From an uncultured Prevotellaceae bacterium (GTDB lineage: Bacteria; Bacteroidota; Bacteroidia; Bacteroidales; Bacteroidaceae): a DNA stretch of 41,221 nt. The notes below the pieces were generated by a model. It searched no databases, was not told where the DNA came from, and saw nothing but the letters and a program-made list of their open reading frames with translations. A program made the translations under genes and the position numbers. Shown piece by piece: positions 1 to 8,891 of this stretch. The first letter of the stretch is position 1, and each line of letters opens with the position of its first letter. The stretch is from the NCBI GenBank assembly GCA_946405695.1, contig CAMJIA010000007.1, positions 1-41,221 of the forward strand, given 5' to 3'.

Positions 1-263
1 AACATGTCGCTGGCCGGCTGCCACTCCTGCATGACGAACTTATGAGGTATCTCCAGTCGGTCAAGGATGATGTCGAGCACCTCGACATTATAGCCTGACG
101 GCTCGCCATTGCTGTCGAGGAACTCAAAAGGACGGAACTCCCAGTCGCAGGACACAATCAACGGGTTCTCGTCCGTGTAGCCATAAAAGTTCTTGGCAAC
201 GGTTGCCGACGGAATAGCGGCAAGGAACAAAGCTGTAATAGCGAAAAATACCAGTCGTTTCAT
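1..263 (-). CDS. Exported protein with SBP_bac_3 domain, probably a fourth sensor kinase (partial)
   Basis: The gene runs off the left edge, so only about 87 N-terminal residues are visible. It opens with a signal peptide (MKRLVFFAITALFLAAIPSA) and continues with a family 3 solute-binding domain start, including the typical FRPFEFLDSNGEPSGYNVEV stretch. The same pattern occurs at residues 48-62 of the kinase immediately upstream, so this is probably a paralogous BvgS-like sensor kinase, although a stand-alone binding protein cannot be excluded. I chose the ATG at 263 because a GGAGGA Shine-Dalgarno lies 7 nt upstream; an in-frame ATG at 269 is too close to it. It begins 18 bp after the preceding stop and is the last visible gene of the operon. 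Confidence 0.8.
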   Translation of the reverse strand, partial: MKRLVFFAITALFLAAIPSATVAKNFYGYTDENPLIVSCDWEFRPFEFLDSNGEPSGYNVEVLDIILDRLEIPHKFVMQEWQPASDM

Positions 264-281
264 CTTCATCTCCTCCCTACT

Positions 282-3059
282 CTATTTCCTGACAATTTCA
301 TTGCACTTACACGGAATGCTTACCCAGACAATGGTACCCTTGTCGACTTCCGACTTGATACGAATCTTACCCCCCATCTGCGTAGTAATCTCATGGCAGA
401 TGGCAAGGCCCAGTCCAGTACCATGACCGCTACTCGAAACGAAACGTTCGAAGATCTGTTTCATGCGGTCCTCAGAGATACCGCTACCCGTATCCTGGAA
501 GGCCATCGCCACGCCCTCGCCAGTATACTCATAGCTGGCACGTACCATACCCTTCGTGGTATGAGCAGTGGCATTCTCCATAATCTGGTCAATGACCAGT
601 CCGAGATTCTGGTCGTCTATTTCAACCTCCAGCTGACTATAGGGGTTATCGGCAACGAACTCTACGCCCTCATGATGTCCTCGCAGCCATATTGACTGGC
701 AATGCGATTCAAAGAATGTTGCAAAGTCAATTGTCTTTGGCTTGAATTCAATCATGCCGGCATCCAGACGCGAGAGGAATAAGATGTCGTTGATAAGCTT
801 CAGCAGGTGTGCAGAGTTCTTCTTAATCTGCTCGATGAACAGGGGCTCGTCCTCTGTAGCATGATCCAGTTCAAAGAGTTCAGCAAAACCAATGACAGAA
901 CTGAGGGGAGTACGTATCTCGTAGCTCATGTTCGACAGGAACGACTGCTTCAGCAGTTCGGTCTCCTGAGCCTTGGCACTCTCCTGCGCCAGCTTGTCCT
1001 CGGTAGCCTTAATCTCACTGATGTCACGACAGGCACCAAAATACTCCTTGACATTGCCCTGATCGTCCAGCACAGGAATGAACGACAGCAAAATGCTGAG
1101 GCGCATGCCCTTCTTGATACGGATAAGGGTATTGAAGGAAGCCTTCTGAGGCTGTAGTGTGCGATTGTCCATACTGTTCAGCATGCGCTGGGCAAGACGC
1201 TTCGAGTCCTCAGCAGTTAGTGCCAGCGCACGGGTCTGTGTCAGTTCGGTTTTTCCGTGGTCCACACCACTATATATTAATAATGTATGCGTGTCGGGCG
1301 AATACCTGGCCATACGAACGCCGCCATTCTGCAACACGAAATCAAGGTTGCGGAAATAGTTGCTCATCTCCTCATTGGCATGCTCCTGCAACTCCAGATT
1401 GTGCTGCAGGCGCTGATACGACTTGACGACTTCCGTCACGTCACGTCCCGTACCAAAGACATCCAGCAGGCGACCTTGGTCGTCGCGTATTGGCATTAGC
1501 TGCAACTCATAGAACATCAGGCGTCGGTGGATATCCTTGTTAAACACACGACTGTCGCGATCACCCTCATAAACACGGGTAAGATAGGTTGGCTGGAGTG
1601 TTTCAAGCGAAACGTCAGCGCCAAGCACATCGCGCAGATTGACGTGGTTCTTGAGGGCACCCTCCTTACCGCCTGGAAACGCTTTGCTCGCTTTCTCGTT
1701 CATGTCGTAAATAAAACCCTTGCTGTCGTAGACGATACTGTCGACCATAGCAGAGTTAAAGACTGACTGGTAGCGCAGCATGGTGTCCTTGACCTGTTGC
1801 TGGCGCTGGCGGTCGGCAGTAACATCGCTATAGGTACCAATCACTTCAACAGGCATGCCATGCTTGTTGCGTCGCAGGACAGACATGACGACAGACAGAA
1901 TCCTGTCTTCGCCCGTTTCCTTATGTTTCGAATGTACCTCAACCTTCACCTTCTGACGATGGCTTTCTGCCAACTGCAACAGGCCATTGCTGAGTTGCTT
2001 CACATCCTCGGCCTGCATACGATTAAAGAAGATGGTGGGCGGCTGGTTTTCAGCCACTATCTCTCCTTGCTCATTAAATATCGTGATGGTCTTATTCTCC
2101 ACATTGAAGGTCCACACATGCACATGCCACGTATTGAGGATATGTGCCAGACGACTGTTGCTGCGACGAATGGTTTTCGTCATCTTCTTCTCACGGAAAC
2201 GATACAGTGCATAGTATCCTAAGGCCGCCAGCAGCATCAGAATCATAGCACCCACCACAAGCCAAATCCACACAGGTATGCCACTGTCCTTACGCTCAGG
2301 ATAGAACCACTTGTTCTGGATGGGCTGCAACTTGTCTTCAGCCTCCAGACGGGAATAGACTTCGTCGAAAAGCTTCAGCAATACCTCATCGTTCGACAGA
2401 AAACGGTATTCGCCATGTTGCATCTTGACGGGTGCCAACTCCAAGTCGTCAAAATGGAGTGTGTACTTAAGCCATTTCAGCGATAATGTGTTCCAAACGA
2501 TTTGCTGATTAGGGGTGTCGTGGATATGCTGTATAGCCTCACGCATGTCGTTATAGGGAATAACCTGACTCTCCCACCCTTTTTCTATCATGAGGTGGTG
2601 ACTGAAACTGCCATCATGGACGATAAAAGTGTTATGTTGCAGGTCTTCCTCACTTCTGATGCGCAGAGACTCTCCTTTCCGATACAACACGCTATGGGTA
2701 AAAATCTGGACCACGGACGTCCCCACCTTTCCGTATTCTGAATGGTAGTCGGCAGCCATTGCCAGCATGAGGTCTGCTTCACCGTTCTTCACATCCTGCA
2801 AGGCAGCCCGGGTAGGCTTCAGGCGGATAACATAGGGAATGCCCAGCTCATCGCAGATAAGTTTCACGAGGTCGATGTTATAGCCCACGGGTTTACCCTC
2901 TGCATTAAGGAAGGAATAGGGCCACAGATCCCAGGCATCCTCATAGACCAGCGGATGCTCTCGGTTGAATATTCTCGTACTGTCACTGTTCTGTGCGTGT
3001 AACGGCAACAGCAGCAGAAGAGCGAGAAGAGTTAGAAGAATTCGATGACGATTACTCAT
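282..3059 (-). CDS. BvgS-like sensor kinase: SBP_bac_3, TM, PAS repeats, HisKA-like region with Tyr for His, HATPase
   Basis: This is a 925-residue membrane sensor. Residues 1-22 are a signal peptide, about 35-255 a periplasmic family 3 solute-binding domain, 263-287 a transmembrane helix, about 300-690 three PAS-like segments, about 700-770 the HisKA-like dimerisation helices and about 810-920 the HATPase domain. The H-box reads NMSYEIRTPL, with Tyr713 (codon TAC at 923-921) where the phosphorylated His normally sits. The ATPase boxes look intact: N-box MENATAHT (Asn829), DTGSGI, FERF and GTGLGL. It may therefore bind ATP but not autophosphorylate conventionally. It follows the middle kinase by 12 bp and precedes another SBP gene, so all are probably co-transcribed. 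No receiver domain is attached. Ligand unknown; the SBP fold suggests an amino acid or similar small solute (inference). Confidence 0.88.
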   Translation of the reverse strand: MSNRHRILLTLLALLLLLPLHAQNSDSTRIFNREHPLVYEDAWDLWPYSFLNAEGKPVGYNIDLVKLICDELGIPYVIRLKPTRAALQDVKNGEADLMLAMAADYHSEYGKVGTSVVQIFTHSVLYRKGESLRIRSEEDLQHNTFIVHDGSFSHHLMIEKGWESQVIPYNDMREAIQHIHDTPNQQIVWNTLSLKWLKYTLHFDDLELAPVKMQHGEYRFLSNDEVLLKLFDEVYSRLEAEDKLQPIQNKWFYPERKDSGIPVWIWLVVGAMILMLLAALGYYALYRFREKKMTKTIRRSNSRLAHILNTWHVHVWTFNVENKTITIFNEQGEIVAENQPPTIFFNRMQAEDVKQLSNGLLQLAESHRQKVKVEVHSKHKETGEDRILSVVMSVLRRNKHGMPVEVIGTYSDVTADRQRQQQVKDTMLRYQSVFNSAMVDSIVYDSKGFIYDMNEKASKAFPGGKEGALKNHVNLRDVLGADVSLETLQPTYLTRVYEGDRDSRVFNKDIHRRLMFYELQLMPIRDDQGRLLDVFGTGRDVTEVVKSYQRLQHNLELQEHANEEMSNYFRNLDFVLQNGGVRMARYSPDTHTLLIYSGVDHGKTELTQTRALALTAEDSKRLAQRMLNSMDNRTLQPQKASFNTLIRIKKGMRLSILLSFIPVLDDQGNVKEYFGACRDISEIKATEDKLAQESAKAQETELLKQSFLSNMSYEIRTPLSSVIGFAELFELDHATEDEPLFIEQIKKNSAHLLKLINDILFLSRLDAGMIEFKPKTIDFATFFESHCQSIWLRGHHEGVEFVADNPYSQLEVEIDDQNLGLVIDQIMENATAHTTKGMVRASYEYTGEGVAMAFQDTGSGISEDRMKQIFERFVSSSGHGTGLGLAICHEITTQMGGKIRIKSEVDKGTIVWVSIPCKCNEIVRK

Positions 3060-3071
3060 GGTTGACAGTTC

Positions 3072-5138
3072 TTACGATTTAATCTCTTGGCAGGGTATCC
3101 ACATCCAGAAGGTAGAGCCACAGTCCACACCCTCTGAGTCCATGCCGATATAGCCGTGACATGCATTGGCAATGGCCTTACAAATTGAAAGTCCCAAACC
3201 GGTACCCTGTATATAGTCGTTGAGTTTGAAGAAACGCTCGAAGAGCTTGTCCTGCACCTCTTTGGGAACACCGTCGCCCGTATCCTCGCAATAGAGATAG
3301 AGGCCCTCACGACTCTCACCATCTTCTTCGCGCCACTCCTTACGGTAGCCCACTTTGATATGTCCCTGATGGGTGTATTTCACGGCGTTGGTAACAAAGT
3401 TGGTATAGACCTGACGGATGCGCATCTCGTCAATCATCGTCACATAGGCGGGATATGGGTTCTCCTTCATAAACGTCACGGTAGGCTCACGAAGTCGTTG
3501 CTGTAGCTGTTCGCAGAGCTCGTCGAAGAACTTCGAGAAGTCCACCTGTGAAGGTATGATTTCCACCTCTCCACTAATATCCAGCGACGCAGCATCCTGA
3601 ATGTCGTTGACCAGACGGAGCAGCATATCACAGTTGTCCATGATAAGACGAATCATCTCCTGACGCTCCTCGGGAGTGGTTAGCAACGGCAACACATCGC
3701 TGAAGCCGACAATGGCGTTCAGCGGAGTACGAATTTCGTGGGTCATATTGGCCATGAAGAGACTCTTCATGCGACCGGAGTCGTTGGCACGCTCCGTTTC
3801 CCGCTTCAGCTGTTCCTGTTTCTGCATCAGCTGGTGGATGTTACGCCATACGCCAAAAGCGCCTTTAAGGTTGCCCTTCTCGTCGAATTCAGGAATACTG
3901 TTTATCTGCACCCATTGTGGTTCTACGTCTCTGCCTGATACCACGGGATGCATGCGTCCCATATAGCTTAGTGGCTTATCAATTACAGCGGCAGGATTCA
4001 CCAGGTCACGCACGAAGGGGTCTTCCTGACTGACGAAGATGCTCTTCAGTTGTTGCAGGGTAAACTGTTTGTCCACCGTGCTCAGACCCTTATAGAACTC
4101 TATGACGTTACGATCCAGTGAGATTCGCCAAGCCCGCAAGCCGCAGGTGTCCATCATGTAGCGTAACTCCTTCTCGTAAAGTTGTATAGATTCGTTAACC
4201 TTCTTGATTTCTACGTCGTTGCGCTTGGCCTGCAGATACAACTCACGCTCTTCCGTAATGTCACGAGCAGCGACAGAGAGGTATATCAGTTTACCCTGGT
4301 CATCGTAGATGGGGTGTACGCCAATCTCAAGATAGACATACATCTCACGCTCAGGGACAACACTCAGCGAACAGGCCAGGTATTCGTTAGGATGATAGCG
4401 GTCGAGCACCTCGTTGAATGGAGCCATATCAAACAGGTTCACCTTCGAAAAGAAAGTGTCACTCTCGTCGCTGTCGAAGTGGCATATCTCACGCATCATC
4501 TTGTTGGCATCAATCAGCCAGCCCTCAGGAGAGTAGAACGACAGACCGACGATAGAGTCCTCGAATATCTGACGATAGCGCTTGGTCAGTTCCTCCTCTT
4601 CCTGCTGATGTTCGCGAAGGTCTGTCTCATCGACGAGTACGCTGATGATGCTGACAGGGGTGGAACTGCCTGGGGAATATTCCGCCACACTGTTGTTACG
4701 AATGTAGAGATAGCGAGGTTCCTCACCATCTTTGCAGACTCTCCAACGGTAGCTGTATTCTACCGATGGCATCTTGCCTGCTGCCAGCTGACGAACAGTA
4801 GCAAGGACCTGATCAACATCGTCAGGATGGATATGGGGGGCAAAGTCCTCAGCTCTCATTTCAGGAGTGGGAAGTAGGTTGCCTCGCAGTCTGCGGATGG
4901 TCTTACCAGCAATATCGTAGATGACAACATCGTTGTCGGCAGTTTTCAGCGCCTTCTCCATCATCTCGTAGGTAGAGGTAGCCGAAGCAATGCTCTCGTT
5001 GACACGATGGCGTACAACACGGTTCTGAATCAGTACGGCAACGAGCAGCAGCACTGCCACCACCAGCAACAGATAGGGCCATAGCGACAGATACGATGCG
5101 GATTGCAACAGGAGGTATGTCATTGTCAGTATTGTCAT
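3072..5138 (-). CDS. Multi-PAS membrane sensor histidine kinase (canonical catalytic residues)
   Basis: This is a 688-residue kinase with one N-terminal transmembrane helix (about 18-38) and no periplasmic domain. It has three PAS-like segments between about 55 and 440, then HisKA and HATPase domains. It is the only complete kinase of the operon with a normal H-box, NMTHEIRTPLNAIVGF (His467). It also has a normal N-box (TNAVKYT), DTGDGV, FERF and GTGLGL. Its ATG overlaps the stop of the upstream kinase (ATGA at 5135-5138), which suggests translational coupling. It may be the catalytic member of a set in which the flanking paralogues are degenerate (inference). The cognate response regulator is not visible nearby. 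Confidence 0.9.
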   Translation of the reverse strand: MTILTMTYLLLQSASYLSLWPYLLLVVAVLLLVAVLIQNRVVRHRVNESIASATSTYEMMEKALKTADNDVVIYDIAGKTIRRLRGNLLPTPEMRAEDFAPHIHPDDVDQVLATVRQLAAGKMPSVEYSYRWRVCKDGEEPRYLYIRNNSVAEYSPGSSTPVSIISVLVDETDLREHQQEEEELTKRYRQIFEDSIVGLSFYSPEGWLIDANKMMREICHFDSDESDTFFSKVNLFDMAPFNEVLDRYHPNEYLACSLSVVPEREMYVYLEIGVHPIYDDQGKLIYLSVAARDITEERELYLQAKRNDVEIKKVNESIQLYEKELRYMMDTCGLRAWRISLDRNVIEFYKGLSTVDKQFTLQQLKSIFVSQEDPFVRDLVNPAAVIDKPLSYMGRMHPVVSGRDVEPQWVQINSIPEFDEKGNLKGAFGVWRNIHQLMQKQEQLKRETERANDSGRMKSLFMANMTHEIRTPLNAIVGFSDVLPLLTTPEERQEMIRLIMDNCDMLLRLVNDIQDAASLDISGEVEIIPSQVDFSKFFDELCEQLQQRLREPTVTFMKENPYPAYVTMIDEMRIRQVYTNFVTNAVKYTHQGHIKVGYRKEWREEDGESREGLYLYCEDTGDGVPKEVQDKLFERFFKLNDYIQGTGLGLSICKAIANACHGYIGMDSEGVDCGSTFWMWIPCQEIKS

Positions 5139-7231
5139 AGCAGGATGTTTTCTGTGGTGTTTACTGTGATTTCTTCGTGACGTCTCTCAATGTTCTTGGC
5201 TTCACAGGGGATGGAAACCCATGCGGTGGTGCCCTTGTGTAACGTAGACTCTATCTCAATGGTGCCACCCATCTGGTTCACCATGGCCTGAACAATAGGC
5301 AGGTCAAGCCCCGTACCCAACAGCTGGTTGTCATAGTTATGTACAAAACGGTCGAAGAGGTGGGCCATGCCTTCCTCGGGAATACCGTCTCCCGTATCCT
5401 CAATGGTAATAAGTAGTTCGCCACGACGATATTCGTAACGGGCCTTGACATAGCCCTCTTTCAATGTCAGTGCCGACAGCCAGCAGAGTTTCTCAATGAC
5501 CTTGCCCACATGCTCCAGGTCGATGTTGAGCACCAGACTCTCGTATGGATTGTCTATCACAGTCTTCACCTGTGTATTAGCCGTGCTCCACCCTATCTGA
5601 CAATGGCTGGCAAAGACCTGTGCGAAGTCGATGTCGTTCTTGTGGTATTCCACCATATTGGCATCTAGGCTTGACAGCAGCATAACGTCATTGACCAATG
5701 TCAGCATGTTGTTGGAGTTAATCTTAATCTGCTCGACGAAGGCAGGCTCGTCGGCCTCGTCATGTGGTGTATTGAAGAGTCCGGCAAAGCCTACGACATT
5801 ATTCAACGGGGTACGAATCTCATAGCTCATATTCGCCAGGAATGACTGCTTCAGCAACTCTGTTTCCTGGGCTTTCTTAGTCTCTACGGCCAGACGGTTC
5901 TCTGTCTCCACCATATCAGTCATGTTACGGCACATGCCGAAATAACGTTCCACCTTACCGTTAGCGTCGACCATGGGGACCAGATTAAACAGCAGCCATA
6001 TCTGGCGTCCCTTCTTGTCACGTATCTCCGTCTCAATGTTGACCTGTATGTTATATGGTGACAAGTGGTCCATGCGATTCAACACACTCGATACGGTACG
6101 GCGGAAACGAGGTGTAGCCAGACGGATGCAGCGCAACTGCGAGAGTTTCATTTGCGACTTGCTGATGTTGTCAGACATCTCCAGCGTAAACGACAGGGGA
6201 TAGTAATTCACCATGCGGATATCGCTGATGCGCAGGGCATAGTTGATATTGGAGATATACCTGCGAATATCCTCGTTAATTTTGCGTAAGTTTTCGGCAC
6301 CTGCCTTCTGGCGATGATACGACTCCACCATCTCAGTAACATCTCGACCTGCCATATAAACACCCTCCAGCTTACCATTGGCATCGCGGATGGGGTTGAT
6401 GGTGGAGTCGTAGAACATTTTCTTACCCGTCAGTCCAAGGGTTTCCGTATGATAGATAGGATCCTGATAGTTGCCAAAATCGACAAGGGAGGAGGTATGC
6501 GTATTAGACATCGTCTCTATGTCCACATCGGCAAAGATGGGGTTATTCTTCAGCAGGAACTCGTTATTCAACACAAACTCACGGTTAGGAACACCAAAGG
6601 ACTGGCAGGCTCGCTCATTGATATCGCGCAAGACACCGTTGCTGTCGTAGTACACCATATCAATGAGCGACGTACTGAATACCGTATGGTAGCGTAACAG
6701 CAGCTGGTTGACAGCCTCCAGACGGCGATAATCCTCAGTAACATCGTGCTGGATGCCGAAAACACTGACCACACGCCCCTTGCTGTCGCGCTGGTCAACA
6801 GAGACAGACACCTCGTAATGACGCAGGTAGGCTTCATCCTTGGCATTGCTCACCATCGTAAGGACGGCACCCGACTGCTTACCCTCACAGATGTCAAAGA
6901 CGACAGAACGCAGACGCTCAAAATCGTCACGGTCGAAGAACTGAGCGAAATCGATGGGGTTATAACGCTGCTCCATGCTACCTTCCTCAGAGAGAAAATG
7001 ATATTGACGGGTAGCAGGATAATACTTCCAGATGCGCAGGCGTCCGGCTTGTAACACTAGTGCCAGGTGGGCATTCTGCTCCTTCTGGTGGGCATTGGCC
7101 TCATGGGCACGCCGCATGTATACCCGGTTGTAGGAAACGACAACCAGTATCACCACCAACAATACGGCCACTACTGCGAGCACGTAGTAATCGAGGCTCC
7201 ATAACGCCATTTCAATCATTTGCTGAAACAT
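5135..7231 (-). CDS. Multi-PAS membrane sensor, probable pseudokinase
   Basis: This 698-residue protein is first in the operon. It has one transmembrane helix (about 15-34), PAS-like segments to about residue 440, a HisKA-like region and an HATPase-like domain. Three key sites deviate. The H-box reads NMSYEIRTPL, with Tyr470 for His. Alignment with the downstream paralogue puts Leu585 at the N-box Asn. The G2 box reads GTGLDL, with Asp643 for Gly. DTGDGI and FDRF are retained. Loss of both the phospho-acceptor and the Mg-coordinating Asn argues against conventional autophosphorylation. A signalling or dimerisation partner for the next kinase is more likely (inference). The frame is open throughout, so it is not decaying. 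A promoter lies at 7265-7295. Confidence 0.87.
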   Translation of the reverse strand: MFQQMIEMALWSLDYYVLAVVAVLLVVILVVVSYNRVYMRRAHEANAHQKEQNAHLALVLQAGRLRIWKYYPATRQYHFLSEEGSMEQRYNPIDFAQFFDRDDFERLRSVVFDICEGKQSGAVLTMVSNAKDEAYLRHYEVSVSVDQRDSKGRVVSVFGIQHDVTEDYRRLEAVNQLLLRYHTVFSTSLIDMVYYDSNGVLRDINERACQSFGVPNREFVLNNEFLLKNNPIFADVDIETMSNTHTSSLVDFGNYQDPIYHTETLGLTGKKMFYDSTINPIRDANGKLEGVYMAGRDVTEMVESYHRQKAGAENLRKINEDIRRYISNINYALRISDIRMVNYYPLSFTLEMSDNISKSQMKLSQLRCIRLATPRFRRTVSSVLNRMDHLSPYNIQVNIETEIRDKKGRQIWLLFNLVPMVDANGKVERYFGMCRNMTDMVETENRLAVETKKAQETELLKQSFLANMSYEIRTPLNNVVGFAGLFNTPHDEADEPAFVEQIKINSNNMLTLVNDVMLLSSLDANMVEYHKNDIDFAQVFASHCQIGWSTANTQVKTVIDNPYESLVLNIDLEHVGKVIEKLCWLSALTLKEGYVKARYEYRRGELLITIEDTGDGIPEEGMAHLFDRFVHNYDNQLLGTGLDLPIVQAMVNQMGGTIEIESTLHKGTTAWVSIPCEAKNIERRHEEITVNTTENILL

Positions 7232-7264
7232 TCTTAGGCTAATAGAATCATAGGTTTATGTAGG

Positions 7265-7295
7265 CAAAGGTATAAAACTTATGGCACTTAACAAA
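7265..7295 (-). promoter_or_regulatory. Bacteroidota promoter for the sensor-kinase operon
   Basis: On the minus strand a TTTG -33 element (7292-7295) is followed after 19 bp by TACCTTTG (7272-7265), an exact match to the Bacteroidota TAnnTTTG -7 consensus. It lies 33 bp ahead of the start at 7231. Confidence 0.75.
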
Positions 7296-7323
7296 ATTTT
7301 TTATGACTTTTTTCACAAAATGC

Positions 7324-7355
7324 CTTGCATACTCCAATTTTAGTTTGTATCTTTG
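7324..7355 (+). promoter_or_regulatory. Promoter for frr-rsgA-MATE
   Basis: The -7 box TATCTTTG (7348-7355) is preceded after 20 bp by CTTG (7324-7327), a one-mismatch -33 element. It lies back to back with the kinase operon promoter and gives frr a leader of about 25 nt. Confidence 0.7.
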
Positions 7356-7383
7356 TGCCAGATATCACACAAACTAGAAAAAT

Positions 7384-7944
7384 ATGATTGACGTAAAACA
7401 GACTTTATCAGCGGCTGAAGAGCGTATGCAGATGGCTGCCATGTTCCTGGAAGAGGAACTGAGCCGTGTGCGTGCAGGCCGTGCCAACGTTGCCATCCTC
7501 GATGGTGTACGTGTGGAATCCTATGGTTCGAAGGTTCCCCTGAACCAAGTTGCCAACATCTCTACTCCCGACGCCCGCACCATTGCCATCAAGCCATGGG
7601 ACCGCAAGCAGATTCGCGACATCGAGAAGGCCATCATGGACTCAGATGTAGGCATCACCCCTGAAAACAATGGCGAGATTATTCGTCTGGGTATCCCCCA
7701 GCCCACTGAGGAGCGCCGTCGTGACTTGGTCAAGCAGTGCAACAAGATTGCCGAGAAGGCCAAGGTCGAGGTGCGTAACGTGCGTGCAGACATCAAGGAA
7801 AAGCTGAAAAAAGCCATCAAGGACGGACTCTCTGAGGACAACGAGAAGGATGCTGAGGCCGACCTGCAGAAGTTGCACGACAAGTACATCAAGAAGCTCG
7901 ACGAGCTGATGGATGCCAAGAACAAGGAAATCATGACAGTCTAA
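7384..7944 (+). CDS. frr: Ribosome recycling factor
   Basis: This 186-residue protein has the usual full length of RRF, which with EF-G splits the post-termination 70S ribosome. Recognisable family stretches are the N-terminal [23 protein letters not shown] helix region (cf. the RTGRA signature), the IAIKPWDR strand, and the [14 protein letters not shown] hinge followed by a long charged helix. It is cytoplasmic and essential in bacteria generally. The TAA stop overlaps the rsgA ATG by one base, so two ribosome-related genes are coupled. No anomalies are seen. Confidence 0.97.
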   Translation: MIDVKQTLSAAEERMQMAAMFLEEELSRVRAGRANVAILDGVRVESYGSKVPLNQVANISTPDARTIAIKPWDRKQIRDIEKAIMDSDVGITPENNGEIIRLGIPQPTEERRRDLVKQCNKIAEKAKVEVRNVRADIKEKLKKAIKDGLSEDNEKDAEADLQKLHDKYIKKLDELMDAKNKEIMTV

Positions 7945-8891
7945 TGCACGGACTAGTCATTAAGAATACTGGAAGCTGGTACACCGTCCTCACGGACGAT
8001 GGCCAGCTCCTTGATTGTAAGGTGAAGGGCAATTTCCGCATCAAGGGTATTCGCTCTACGAATCCTGTGGCCGTAGGCGACAGGGTCACTGTAGGTGATG
8101 GCAACTGGATAACAGAGATTGACGACCGCCGCAACTACATCATCCGCAAAAGCATTAACCTGTCGAAGCAGAGCCACATCCTTGCGGCGAATGTCGATCA
8201 GGCATTGCTCGTTATAACCGTCTCGAAACCAGAGACCAGCACCACGTTCATCGACCGTTTCCTGGCATCTGCCGAGGCTTATCGCGTACCAGTCATCCTT
8301 ATATTTAATAAGACGGACTTGCTCAGCGACGACGAGCTGCACTACCAGCAGATGATGATTGACCTCTACGAGACCATTGGCTACGAGTGTCGCGCCATCT
8401 CTGCCGAGACGGGCGAAGGTGTAGAGGAATTGCGTCCACTCCTTGAAGGCAAGATAACACTGCTCAGCGGCAATAGCGGTGTGGGTAAGTCAACGCTTAT
8501 CAATCGTCTTGTGCCCCACGCCAACCAGCGTACTGCGGACATCAGCGACGCTCACCAGACAGGCATGCACACCACCACCTTCTCCGAGATGATTCCACTC
8601 ACTAGTGTGGTCAGCGGATCTGTCATAGACACCAAGTCCTGGCTCATCGACACCCCGGGCATCAAGGGCTTTGGCACCTTCGACATAGAGCGCGAAGAAC
8701 TGACGAGCTATTTCAAAGAAATCTTCGAGTTCTCTAAACAATGCAAGTTCTCTGATTGCACGCACACCCACGAACCCGGCTGTGCGGTACTCAAAGCCGT
8801 CGAAGACCAATACATTGCACAGAGCCGTTACCTGTCCTACCTCTCCATGCTCGATGATAAGGACGAAAACAAATATCGAGAAGCCTACTAA
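7944..8891 (+). CDS. rsgA: Ribosome small subunit-dependent GTPase RsgA
   Basis: This 315-residue, circularly permuted GTPase acts in late 30S subunit maturation. An N-terminal OB-fold region is followed by the permuted G-motif order: G4 NKTD, then the P-loop [12 protein letters not shown], then G3 DTPG. The C-terminal zinc site is visible as [13 protein letters not shown]. The ATG overlaps the frr stop (TAATG), and its own TAA overlaps the next ATG in the same way. Confidence 0.96.
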   Translation: MHGLVIKNTGSWYTVLTDDGQLLDCKVKGNFRIKGIRSTNPVAVGDRVTVGDGNWITEIDDRRNYIIRKSINLSKQSHILAANVDQALLVITVSKPETSTTFIDRFLASAEAYRVPVILIFNKTDLLSDDELHYQQMMIDLYETIGYECRAISAETGEGVEELRPLLEGKITLLSGNSGVGKSTLINRLVPHANQRTADISDAHQTGMHTTTFSEMIPLTSVVSGSVIDTKSWLIDTPGIKGFGTFDIEREELTSYFKEIFEFSKQCKFSDCTHTHEPGCAVLKAVEDQYIAQSRYLSYLSMLDDKDENKYREAY

